Source: G963674685 sp964591275
GTDB taxonomy: Bacteria > Lernaellota > Lernaellaia > JACKCT01
Direction of reading: 5' to 3'
NCBI GenBank assembly: GCA_964591275.1
Contig: CAZQAE010000018.1
Coordinates: 9,014 to 73,013, forward strand
Length of the DNA stretch: 64,000 nt
The notes beneath the pieces are model-generated. The model searched no databases and was not told the origin of the DNA. It saw only the letters and a program-made list of their open reading frames with translations. Below, one piece after another: positions 25,368 through 33,814 of the stretch (its first letter is position 1; every line of letters begins with the position of its first letter). Both the position numbers and the translations under genes were made by a program.

Positions 25368-26876
25368 TTATTTATTCGCTCTGACGGCGCGGTTGTCGGC
25401 CCAGCGGCGGGTTTTGGTGAGCTGCTCTTTCATCGTGACCGACAAGGGAACGATGCGACCGATAACGCGATAGATGTCGGTCATGGCCAGCGGTCGTTTT
25501 TCTGAAAAAGCCTCATAGAGCGCCGAGATGAGTGTGTGCTCGATCTCGGCACCGGTGAAACCTTTTGTGGATTGCGCCAGGCCCCGGAGCGAAATTTCGC
25601 TGGGATCCTGTTTCCTTTTGATCAGGTGGATTCTGAAAATTTCCACCCTGTCATCCTCCTCGGGCAAATCCACGAAAAAAACCTCATCGAATCGTCCTTT
25701 GCGGATGAACTCCGGTGGCAGGCGGTCGATGTCGTTGGCTGTGGCGGCGATGAAGACCGGCGCGGTTTTTTCCTGCATCCACGTCAGGAAGGAGGCGAAA
25801 ATCCGGCTGGTGGAGCCCGACTCCACGGAATCGGAGAAGACCGAAACAGCCATCTCGATCTCGTCGATCCAGAGAACCGAAGGGGCGATGGCCTCCGCGG
25901 TGAGGATGGCGCGAGCAAGAGACTGTTCCGGCGATCCGGCGGTGCCGCCGAACACGCGGCCCATGTCCAGTTTAATCAGCGGCAGATTCCATTCCCGAGC
26001 CAGGGCGATGATGGCCAGGCTCTTCCCGCAGCCGGAAATCCCGGTAATCAATACGCCCTTCGGAATCGGCAAACCGAAATCCCTGGCTTCTTGCGTGAGC
26101 CCTCTCTTGCGTAGGGAGCACCAGTATTTGAAGCGGTTCAGGCCGCCCACGGTGTCCATGCTCTCGCTCGGTTGCACAAATTCCAGGATTTCCGTTTTTC
26201 TTAAAATCTGGCGTTTTTCCTCGGTGATGATGGCGGTGTGCTCGAAGCTTATTCGGTCGGTCATTATCACCAGTTTGCGCATCGTGCGGCGCATTTCCTC
26301 TCGGGTCAGTCCCAAAAGCATCCGGTTGAAGGTTTCCCGGTCGATATCGACGAATTCCACGCGCTTACCCGTCAAGTGGTAATGAGCCCAAATTTCCGAC
26401 TCGACGATTTCCCCGACCTCGTCAACCAGCGGCAGGGCATAATCGAGCACCAGGATATCCTTGAGCAGTTCGGGGGGCACTTCGAGAATCGGCGAGAGGA
26501 TCACGATGTGGCGCCGCGATCCTTTCAATGTGTTATGCGCGTCGCGCAGTCGTCGGACGATGTCGGCTCTTTCCTTAATGAAGGGATGGAAATCCATAAG
26601 GACAAAAAGGGCAGGGGTGTCGCTCTTCAAAACCCGATCCAGCGCGGCCATGGGATCGCGCCTGGCCGAATCATCCGATTGCACCGCGTCGGAATAGCCC
26701 TCGTTGAGCGACCATGTGAAAATGTCTCTGGGCGGGTCCAGGTATTCGGCGCACAGGCGCGTTAGATGCTCGACAATGCGCTCTTCTTCCCAACTCACCA
26801 TGTAAATGAGTGGGAATCCCGCATCGATGTGCGTCTTGAGTTGCAGGGCCGATTCGGGAAGAGCAGGTGCTGTCAT
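25368..26876 (-). CDS. Ycf46-like AAA+ ATPase
   Basis: 502 residues; ATG at 26876 with AAAAGG upstream. The N-terminal 230 residues (FPLIYMVSWEEERIVEHL, VLMDFHPFI, HIVILSPILEVPPEL) form the Ycf46-type regulatory region, a degenerate ATPase-like domain. The AAA+ module begins at DTVGGLNRFKYWC. Walker A GISGCGKS is near residue 278, then LDMGRVFGG, Walker B VLWIDEIE near 333, sensor ATANDIDRLPPEFIRKGRFDE with arginine finger, and the lid FTGAEIEHTLISALYEAF. Ycf46 proteins occur in cyanobacteria, chloroplasts and some other bacteria and have been linked to regulation of inorganic carbon or membrane processes. The role here is unknown and no partner gene is adjacent. Confidence 0.85.
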   Translation of the reverse strand: MTAPALPESALQLKTHIDAGFPLIYMVSWEEERIVEHLTRLCAEYLDPPRDIFTWSLNEGYSDAVQSDDSARRDPMAALDRVLKSDTPALFVLMDFHPFIKERADIVRRLRDAHNTLKGSRRHIVILSPILEVPPELLKDILVLDYALPLVDEVGEIVESEIWAHYHLTGKRVEFVDIDRETFNRMLLGLTREEMRRTMRKLVIMTDRISFEHTAIITEEKRQILRKTEILEFVQPSESMDTVGGLNRFKYWCSLRKRGLTQEARDFGLPIPKGVLITGISGCGKSLAIIALAREWNLPLIKLDMGRVFGGTAGSPEQSLARAILTAEAIAPSVLWIDEIEMAVSVFSDSVESGSTSRIFASFLTWMQEKTAPVFIAATANDIDRLPPEFIRKGRFDEVFFVDLPEEDDRVEIFRIHLIKRKQDPSEISLRGLAQSTKGFTGAEIEHTLISALYEAFSEKRPLAMTDIYRVIGRIVPLSVTMKEQLTKTRRWADNRAVRANK

Positions 26877-27060
26877 GGCATAAACCTTTTCGTTTGATGG
26901 TCGGCGAAAAAGAGGCTTTTCCCCTGCCGGGCGTCGTCATGCCTGGAGGCTCATATGATTCAAATGATAGGTCAAGGATTGGAATATGACAATGTATCGC
27001 CATCAAGATTCCGAAAGGATCCGCCTTTATAGAAATGTGTTCCTTTATCCTTTCCAAGGC

Positions 27061-27097
27061 AAAAAAAATCGCCCGACCCAAAAATAGGCCGGACGAT
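27061..27097 (-). terminator. Intrinsic terminator of the six-hairpin lipoprotein gene
   Basis: On the minus strand: ATCGTCCGGCC, an 8-base loop, GGTCGGGCGAT, then eight T. The 11-bp stem has two G-U pairs. It lies about 30 bases after the stop at 27127. Confidence 0.85.
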
Positions 27098-27126
27098 CTT
27101 TATTTTATCTGTTTGCCCCGCGTAAT

Positions 27127-29061
27127 CTAATCCCAGTCCTGCGCAACCAGGTATTTCGTGACGCCCAGTTCTTTGAGATCGTCCACGACGGACTGTCCGT
27201 TGATCTTCGAAGACAGCACATGTTGATTGTAGTCGATTCGGATGTCGTTGGCGACCAGGCTTCCTCTGACGCCGCCGATGGCTTTTTCCGGGTAGGGCAT
27301 AAACCAGGTGTTCTCATTGGTGAACTGGTTCAGGATGACGAAGTGCAGCGCGCGCAGCAGAGCGACGCCGTACTTTTTCTGCGATTCGACATCGCTCAGG
27401 AATTTCGCCAACAGGTAGTTTTCCGCCACCGATTCGCTACGGGCCGAAGTCGGCGTGGTGCGGGGCGGTTTGGAGTTGTCGGCGGCGCCTAGATAATCGG
27501 GATAGAAGCCCCGACGATGACCGGGCACGAACTGATGTTTGATGACGGCGTCGGCGTGGGAATAGGCCAGCGTCTTGTATTCCTCACGCATCGCCGGATC
27601 TTTTTCCAGACGGGCCATGCGCGCCCAGGCCTGGCCGACCCAGCAGTAGTTGCCGACCTCTTTGTGGCCCGCGTCCTGCCATCGTTTTTTCTGTCCCGGA
27701 GAAATTTCGGCGGCGGCGTCCCACCATTTTTTGTCGCCGGTTTTTTCGTACAATCTCACCAGCGCCAGCATCGCTTCGCCAGGGTAATAGCGAGACTGCT
27801 CTTTTGGCGCTTTTTTATTGAGCGCCTGTTTGAAAGTTGTGTAGAAATAGCCCTTTTGCGGCATCCTGAAGTACAGAATTGACTCTCCGAGTTTCTCCTG
27901 CAGTTCCTTATCCTTTTCGGTCATGAACTCCTCCGGCAGCGCAGCGTAAGCCATGGCGACCAGGGCGTTGGCGCCCAGAGAGGATCTGCCCTTATCTCGA
28001 ACAATGGCGATGCCCGGCGCCTCGTCTGGCGTGTCCGTCATTTCGAGCAAGTAGTTCAGAGCCTTGCGGCCGGCTTCGTAGTACTTTTTGTCGCCTAAAG
28101 CGTTGGAGGCCTCGAAGAGTCCGAATACGGAGCCTGCGTGCCGCACAGTGCCATAACCTTTGAAGATTTGGTCTTCGACGGGGAAATAGAGATAAACAAA
28201 CTTACCGTCCTCGCCGACGATGCGCGCCAGGTAATCCGCGTTGGCGATGGCTGCGGCCTTTATGGATTCTCTTGTCAACGGCTCGATCATATTCTTGGCG
28301 CGATGGCTTTCAACGGGCGTGCCCGGCTGTCCGTATTTGTCGATGAATGTAATGGTTGTGAACTTGTAGAGTTTGGCGTTCTTCCATGCCGTGGTGTTGC
28401 CCGCCGCGCTTTTGGATAATTCGCGCAATTGCTTTTTGACGAGCTTATGTCCGTATCGCCTGTTTCTCTGGTCGCTTCGGGACGTGACATCGATTCCCCA
28501 TCCTTCGTAAAAAACGAGTTCGGGAATTTGATAAACCGTTTTTTCCGGCGTCGACATGATGAGTCCGTTGAGTCCGTCTTCCATCACTTTGCTCAGACGA
28601 CGGTATATTTGCTTGTTCTCACGCTCTGTGTTGACGCTGAGCTTCTTGACGCTGTTAATAACGCCAACCTTGATGCGTGCGTCGGCCAGATTGGCTGATA
28701 TTTTGGTTTTGAAGGTCGAATCAGCGGCGGTCTGTTTGACGGCCTTTTTGAAATTCTCATAGAAGCTGTCGCCGGCGACAACGGTAACGACGGGCTTGTT
28801 GGGGGGAAAAGCCACCTCGACGACCGCGCCGCCGCCTTCAATGCCGGCAATCCCCGAATCGGCGGAGGGAATAGACTGTCCCATCAGCCCCTTGCGCGCG
28901 GCGCTCAGCAAAAAACCCTGCTGCTCGGCGCTAAAAACAATGCGCTGATCCAATTCACTCACTTCGTAGCGGCTGCCGCCGCCCTGCTGCTGGGCGCAGC
29001 CAAAACAAAGCATCGTAATAAGCACCAGGGAAACTATCGAAAATCTACTGTACTGCGACAT
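27127..29061 (-). CDS. Lipoprotein with AMMECR1-like N-terminal part and six-hairpin domain
   Basis: 644 residues. The leader ends at LCFGCAQQ (lipobox FGC), without an Asp-rich linker. The first third (FSAEQQGFLLSAARKGLMG, VGVINSVKKLSV, DGLNGLIMSTP ... ELVFYEGWGID) resembles the order of features in AMMECR1 domains; this is a weak match by eye. The rest has alternating amphipathic helices with repeated text of the type GSVFGLFEASNALGDKKYYE and GEAMLALVRLYEKTGDKKWWD. That is typical of (alpha/alpha)6 barrel proteins of the six-hairpin glycosidase or epimerase type. An exported sugar-processing enzyme is possible. Start ATG at 29061 with GGGAG upstream; followed by a strong terminator. Confidence 0.65.
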   Translation of the reverse strand: MSQYSRFSIVSLVLITMLCFGCAQQQGGGSRYEVSELDQRIVFSAEQQGFLLSAARKGLMGQSIPSADSGIAGIEGGGAVVEVAFPPNKPVVTVVAGDSFYENFKKAVKQTAADSTFKTKISANLADARIKVGVINSVKKLSVNTERENKQIYRRLSKVMEDGLNGLIMSTPEKTVYQIPELVFYEGWGIDVTSRSDQRNRRYGHKLVKKQLRELSKSAAGNTTAWKNAKLYKFTTITFIDKYGQPGTPVESHRAKNMIEPLTRESIKAAAIANADYLARIVGEDGKFVYLYFPVEDQIFKGYGTVRHAGSVFGLFEASNALGDKKYYEAGRKALNYLLEMTDTPDEAPGIAIVRDKGRSSLGANALVAMAYAALPEEFMTEKDKELQEKLGESILYFRMPQKGYFYTTFKQALNKKAPKEQSRYYPGEAMLALVRLYEKTGDKKWWDAAAEISPGQKKRWQDAGHKEVGNYCWVGQAWARMARLEKDPAMREEYKTLAYSHADAVIKHQFVPGHRRGFYPDYLGAADNSKPPRTTPTSARSESVAENYLLAKFLSDVESQKKYGVALLRALHFVILNQFTNENTWFMPYPEKAIGGVRGSLVANDIRIDYNQHVLSSKINGQSVVDDLKELGVTKYLVAQDWD

Positions 29062-29184
29062 GCCATCTCCCGTCGTTTGTGGATAACCCCAATATTAAAG
29101 TGTATGTCTATCGCGTTGCAAAAACTTTTTCAATGCCGGATTTAGCAATAAACGATTCTTTTCCGATGGCTCTTTTATACGATA

Positions 29185-30813
29185 TCAACGCGGCTCGTCG
29201 GTAGGCAGTCCCTCTCCCCGACGCAGGCGGCCCGCCAATTCCACCACTCTTTCGATAAAGGCTTCCCTATCGCTTTCCGTGGTTTCCCATGCGCTGATAT
29301 CGCGACCCTTCACGGCGAGAATTGCGAATGCCGGGTCCGCGACCGCGACAACAAATCGCCCTTCTCTAACAAGGTCCGCCGCCAGTTCCAGGTTTTCCGA
29401 ACCGAGATACGTGAAGGTGCAGGTGCGGCACTCGGCTTTGAGAAGCCAGAGGACGATATAATCCGCGCCGGCCAGTTCGGAGGGGTGTTTTTGCGTGCCA
29501 TATTCATAAAGAGCAGCCCTGTTGGACAAAAGCAACAGCAGTCGCGAGTTGGCCGTGACCACGGCGCTTGCGGGTATTTGCCTGATCGCCAATGCCGCCC
29601 GCTTTTCCGCATCAGTTGGCGCAAGAAAGTCGGACGCCAATACATTGGAAGCCTCAATGGAATCAAAAGGCTCGCGGCCATAATTTTGATTTTTCCCAAA
29701 AAGCCCGACATCCGAAACCGTGAAAACAGAGGCGGCGATCATTAAAGCCATGAAAGACCGCCTGGCTAAAGCGCCATCGTCCTTTCTAATGAAAGGAATA
29801 TACAAAGCCCAGTTGCCCAATCGTCTCGCTCCCTCGACAGCCGCCCAAAAGGAAAAGGGGAGGATCGCCGCAACCATGTGCGCCTGTCGAACGGGCAAAG
29901 GGTCTTTGAGCAACAGAATTTGCGTGATGATCGAGCCGCTTCCAAGAAGTTGCAAGGGAGAGAAGATCGGTATGAATCCCAGGCCCCTGATAGTTCGCCC
30001 AAGTAAGCTTAGATGCTGCCTGGAAAACACCGCCGCTAAAGTTTCGTCGGGATTTTGCGCCAGGGCGACGAAAAAGGATATCGGGAAGGCGAAGTCCTCT
30101 GCGCCGATGAAGCGATTGTAGATGGTGTCGAAAGTGGGATGGTAAAAGGGAATAATCACTTTTAACGCAATGACGAACCACGCGGTCCCCGCAGCCACGG
30201 GCACGGCCCACCATTTTACAGGCCGGCGCTGAATCAAGGCGATGAAGCCGAATGCGGCCAGGATCGGCGCCTGCGTTTCCTTGCAGCAAAGGGCCAGGAT
30301 CGAAAAAATGATAAAACCTGTGTACCGCGATTCCACGTAATACGCTGCGGCGAAAAGCCACAGAGTCGCGGCGAAAGTCTCCACGTCCATGTTGCCCAGC
30401 GTGATCTCGTGCAGCGCGGGCCATGCCAGCCACAACGCGCACGCCAAAAGCCCGCCCGGGCCGCCGCCGATCAGGTTTCGCCCCAGCCTGAATGCCGCCA
30501 GCCCGCCCAACGCGCAGACGACCGCGACCAGGATATACCAGGCGCGCGCGTCGCGAATCAGCAGATAGGGCGCCGATGCCATTATGAACATAGGCCTGAA
30601 ATGCCGGTGGTGGCGATGCTCTCCCTTAACGGTGGAGTAATAGATATTGCCCCGCGCGGTGTTGAACATCATCTGATTGTTCACCGCCTCGTCACGCCAG
30701 TCATGGGAGAATGTTGATTCGTATTTCTTTATGCCCAAGACCGAAAAAACCACGGCCCAGGCGCACACCAACAATATCGACACGGTGAAAAAGTGGCGCT
30801 CGGCGCTTTTCAT
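29185..30813 (-). CDS. DUF2079-type integral membrane protein
   Basis: About 542 residues from the ATG at 30813; the frame is open to 30951 but those residues are Pro/Arg-rich and lack membrane character. The first segment is followed by WRDEAVNNQMMFNTARGN and EHRHHRHFRPMFIMASAPYLLI, a pattern of DUF2079 membrane proteins, which resemble GT-C glycosyltransferases. About ten hydrophobic segments follow, then a soluble C-terminal part (ASDFLAPTDAEKRAALAIRQ, ADYIVLWLLKAECRTC). The reaction is unknown. A weak ribosome-binding site makes the start uncertain. Confidence 0.75.
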   Translation of the reverse strand: MKSAERHFFTVSILLVCAWAVVFSVLGIKKYESTFSHDWRDEAVNNQMMFNTARGNIYYSTVKGEHRHHRHFRPMFIMASAPYLLIRDARAWYILVAVVCALGGLAAFRLGRNLIGGGPGGLLACALWLAWPALHEITLGNMDVETFAATLWLFAAAYYVESRYTGFIIFSILALCCKETQAPILAAFGFIALIQRRPVKWWAVPVAAGTAWFVIALKVIIPFYHPTFDTIYNRFIGAEDFAFPISFFVALAQNPDETLAAVFSRQHLSLLGRTIRGLGFIPIFSPLQLLGSGSIITQILLLKDPLPVRQAHMVAAILPFSFWAAVEGARRLGNWALYIPFIRKDDGALARRSFMALMIAASVFTVSDVGLFGKNQNYGREPFDSIEASNVLASDFLAPTDAEKRAALAIRQIPASAVVTANSRLLLLLSNRAALYEYGTQKHPSELAGADYIVLWLLKAECRTCTFTYLGSENLELAADLVREGRFVVAVADPAFAILAVKGRDISAWETTESDREAFIERVVELAGRLRRGEGLPTDEPR

Positions 30814-30964
30814 AAGCCAGCTCTGAGATTTGCACTCGCCATAAGTATTTATAAAGGGAAATGGCCGTCTGTGAACAGGGGGGCGAATGCGCTCCATGAA
30901 CTTGTCTGGAAATACCGGGAAACTTGAACCAGCCGGGAATTGGTGGACCAAACTGTTTCTAAGG

Positions 30965-32182
30965 TTAATCCGTCTTGTGTCTTAGGGGCTTATCACGCAA
31001 TGAATCTTCAATGGGAATTGATAGGATGACCTGCGTTCCTTTTCCGGGAAAAGACGTAATAGTGAATTGACCGCCCATGTGCTCCAGGCGCTCTCGTGCG
31101 TTGAAAAGTCCGTAGCCCACGGTCCTGAAATCCTCTGGTCTGATCTGCGAGTTGTCGAAGCCTTCGCCATCGTCCACGACCTCTACCGTCAGTATATCCC
31201 CGTCATCTTTCATCGTGATGCTCAAATTCCGGGCTTTGGCATGTTTGGTGACGTTGATGATCAGTTCGCGGATGATTCGGAACAACAGAACGCGCATATC
31301 GTCGTTAAGTTTTAGTGACATGCTTTTTGAGTTCAGTTTGCAGCAAATGCCGGATTTTAACTCGATCTGCTCCAGAAGCCAGTCCACGGCGGCGACCAGT
31401 CCCAGTTCGTACAGGATGGGCGGGCTGAGTTCAAAGGTCAGGGTTCTCGTATCCTGCATGGTTTGATTGACCATCTCGGTGATATCGATAATGTCTTCCG
31501 TGGGATAATCAGGCGGCAGCGACGCCTTTAAGGTTCCCAGTTTGATCTTCGCTGCAGCCAGCGTCTGGCCTATCCGGTCGTGGAGGTCGCCGGCGATCTT
31601 CCGGCGCTCCCGCTGCTCGACCATGGATATTTCCGAAGTCAGGGCGCGAAGCCGCTTCTGGTAATGAAGAAGCTTTTCCTGGGAAGCTTTTCTTTCGGAG
31701 ATGTCGCGCGTGATGCCGATCAAGCCCGTCGGTTTCCCCACTTTGTCGCGCAGCATGAGACTCGAAACCTCGCACCATTTGGTCGAGCCGTCTTTACACA
31801 AGTGCCCTAATTCCAGCACGGCTGGATCCTGGATTAGACCCTCGATATCACTCGTCGAAATTTTTAGTTGCTGAACAATCAGTTTCTTGGCGCTCTGATA
31901 AGAAGAAGGGGTCAGCATTTTCTTTAAAGTTAGGCCAATGGCCTCGGAAATCTCGTATCCCAGAATTCGCTTGATGGCCGGACTCACGAAGGTGAAGTGT
32001 TCATCCATGTCCGTCGCCCAGATAACATCGGTGACGTTGTCGGTGATCATTCGATAGCGGCTTTCACTCATGCGCAGCTCTTTCTGGATTTCGATGTCCT
32101 TTTTATAATCCTTCCAAATAGTCCAAAAGGACCAGACGATGATCGTCAACAGCGCGATGATTATCGTTGCCAGAATGGTCAT
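30965..32182 (-). CDS. Orphan membrane sensor histidine kinase (PAS, HisKA_3, NarL type)
   Basis: 405 residues from the ATG at 32182; GTG 32227 would add 15 residues. One N-terminal transmembrane helix (TILATIIIALLTIIVWSFW), then a PAS domain (YRMITDNVTDVIWATD, FTFVSPAIKRILGY, RDISERK). The HisKA_3 motif ERRKIAGDLHDRIGQTL holds the phospho-acceptor His at about 197. The ATPase domain has ELIINVTKHAKA, DDGEGFD and GYGLFNARERL. Kinases of this type normally pair with a LuxR/NarL-family regulator, but none is found in the window. The PAS domain may bind a ligand or cofactor, not deducible here. Confidence 0.9.
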   Translation of the reverse strand: MTILATIIIALLTIIVWSFWTIWKDYKKDIEIQKELRMSESRYRMITDNVTDVIWATDMDEHFTFVSPAIKRILGYEISEAIGLTLKKMLTPSSYQSAKKLIVQQLKISTSDIEGLIQDPAVLELGHLCKDGSTKWCEVSSLMLRDKVGKPTGLIGITRDISERKASQEKLLHYQKRLRALTSEISMVEQRERRKIAGDLHDRIGQTLAAAKIKLGTLKASLPPDYPTEDIIDITEMVNQTMQDTRTLTFELSPPILYELGLVAAVDWLLEQIELKSGICCKLNSKSMSLKLNDDMRVLLFRIIRELIINVTKHAKARNLSITMKDDGDILTVEVVDDGEGFDNSQIRPEDFRTVGYGLFNARERLEHMGGQFTITSFPGKGTQVILSIPIEDSLRDKPLRHKTD

Positions 32183-32273
32183 ATTTTTCGCCCACGTAAT
32201 GAAAACAAAAAAACAGAGGAAAAACACGATTCGCCAATTATTCTTTTGGCGCAGCCGGGGTTTAAGTCAAGAG

Positions 32274-32302
32274 TTTTCATAAATTAAAAAATCCGCTATA
32301 TT
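32274..32302 (+). promoter_or_regulatory. Sigma-70-like promoter for the small Cys-rich lipoprotein
   Basis: TTTTCA (4 of 6 matches) and TATATT (5 of 6) separated by 17 bases, about 40 bases before the ATG at 32343. It lies in an AT-rich gap between the divergent kinase gene and the lipoprotein gene. Confidence 0.55.
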
Positions 32303-32342
32303 GTCATTGGTAAGAATGAAGTATTTCGATAAGGAGAAAGCG

Positions 32343-32708
32343 ATGGAATTTTTCAAAATTACACTCTTTACGTTGCTGGCCGTTATTCTGATTCCCAGCC
32401 TGCTCGTCGTTGCGTGCGGTAGCGATGACGAGGAAGGCGACGATGACGACGACGACGACGGCGTTGATCGTCACCAGGAATGCCTTGATAACATCGGGGA
32501 TTGCCAGGATGCAACATCGTCCACGTGTGATCTGTGCCCTGACGATGAAGCCGCGCAGGCATTATGGCACACCGCGCAGGAGGATATCGGCAATGTATAT
32601 TGCCACTCTTGCGGTGAAAATGAGGATGGCGATTCTATCATGCGAGCTTATTCCACAGGCGAAGGCTGCCTGGACGAAGCGACGATCCTCAGCATCTTCT
32701 GCGAATAA
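32343..32708 (+). CDS. Small cysteine-rich Asp-linker lipoprotein
   Basis: 121 residues from the ATG at 32343, with AAGGAG six bases upstream. The leader ends at VVACG, then an Asp/Glu run of about 17 residues. The mature part has about ten cysteines in CLDNIGDC, TCDLCPDD, YCHSCGE, GCLDEA and IFCE, suggesting disulfides or a bound metal. No family is recognised. The design matches the lipoprotein at 20373, though sequence identity is low. It has its own promoter and no operon partner. Confidence 0.75.
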   Translation: MEFFKITLFTLLAVILIPSLLVVACGSDDEEGDDDDDDDGVDRHQECLDNIGDCQDATSSTCDLCPDDEAAQALWHTAQEDIGNVYCHSCGENEDGDSIMRAYSTGEGCLDEATILSIFCE

Positions 32709-32752
32709 ACATGTTGGCGTCGGCGGTCGCCAACCGGCGGCCTCCGACCGGA

Positions 32753-33814
32753 TCAATCAAAATATCTATTCATCGCCTCTGGCGTATGGATGCGGAATCC
32801 GCATCCGTCGCAGGGTCCCGGATCGTGAGGCAGTCCGTATATCCGGCGGCGTGCGTTGACCGCCTGGTTACTGTTCCATAATTCCAAAATGGATCGCTCG
32901 CCCAGATAGCCCAACTCGATTCTTGGCTTGCCCCCGCCGAAGGCCGCCGAGCAACACGCCAGCGCCAGTCCGTCGCGCTGGATCATCATCAGTTCCAGCG
33001 GCTGCATGCATTCGTGCGTTCCGTGAAGCATGGGCAGGTGGATTCGCAAACCTTTTTCTTCGGCCAATGCACCACAGCGATGGAACACTGAAGCCGCCTG
33101 ATCGGGCGCGCTCAGGACCGAATCCCCGGCCTGTCGGCGTGTGTATATTTTCTGGTGGGCGACAAAAATATCCTGGATTTCGTATCGCGCCGCAATATTG
33201 ACGAGAGAAATTAGCTCGTCGAGATTGTGGATGTTCAAAGTGACATTGAACGCCCTTTGCGTCTTTGGAGATGAATTTTTCACTTTGTCGAAGGCATCGA
33301 GCACGTGCGCAAGTCCGATGCCCCGACGCAAAAGCATCCCTTTTTCGGTAGCCGCGTCCACGGAACAGATGATCCGACCCACAGGCATCGTGCGGCAAAG
33401 GTCAATCCATTTTTCATCGAGGTCCGCGCCGCTGGTGATGACTTCGATGAAGCAGCCCAGTCTCGCTGCGGCCCGCATGATCTTTTCGGTATGTTTGCCC
33501 ATAAGCGGTTCACCGTAACCTCCGAAAAGAACGCGCTCGGCATGCGTCATCAGTGTTTTCAGTTCCGGAAAACGGTCCGGATCCAGGTCGCCGGGCGGAT
33601 TCCGGCTTTTATCGTAATAATTGCGGGCGCAGCTTGAGCAGGACAGCGCGCAGCGGTTGGTGGTTTCGATTTGGATCTGGCAGGGAAGGCTGCGCAAAAC
33701 AGCTTGGCGTTCGAGGCGTTCGCGATTGAGCAGTTCGCGATTTTGCTTTTTGAGATTTTGCAGTTTTTTTTGGGCGGAATCATCGATATTGGATGTCGCC
33801 TGAGCCTTCGTCAT
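32753..33814 (-). CDS. Radical SAM protein with SPASM-like C-terminus
   Basis: 353 residues. A Lys/Arg/Glu-rich helix comes first, then QIQIETTNRCALSCSSC with the cluster-binding CxxxCxxC (Cys55, 59, 62). GGYGEPLM and ICSVDAAT follow the radical SAM barrel. The C-terminal part has ACCSAAFGGG, LGYLGERSILELWNS and GPCDGCGFR, typical of SPASM or twitch regions that bind an extra iron-sulfur cluster. Such enzymes modify peptides, tRNA or cofactors; the substrate here is not evident. Its ATG overlaps the stop of the upstream PEP-binding gene by four bases (ATGA), so the two are translationally coupled. Confidence 0.88.
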   Translation of the reverse strand: MTKAQATSNIDDSAQKKLQNLKKQNRELLNRERLERQAVLRSLPCQIQIETTNRCALSCSSCARNYYDKSRNPPGDLDPDRFPELKTLMTHAERVLFGGYGEPLMGKHTEKIMRAAARLGCFIEVITSGADLDEKWIDLCRTMPVGRIICSVDAATEKGMLLRRGIGLAHVLDAFDKVKNSSPKTQRAFNVTLNIHNLDELISLVNIAARYEIQDIFVAHQKIYTRRQAGDSVLSAPDQAASVFHRCGALAEEKGLRIHLPMLHGTHECMQPLELMMIQRDGLALACCSAAFGGGKPRIELGYLGERSILELWNSNQAVNARRRIYGLPHDPGPCDGCGFRIHTPEAMNRYFD

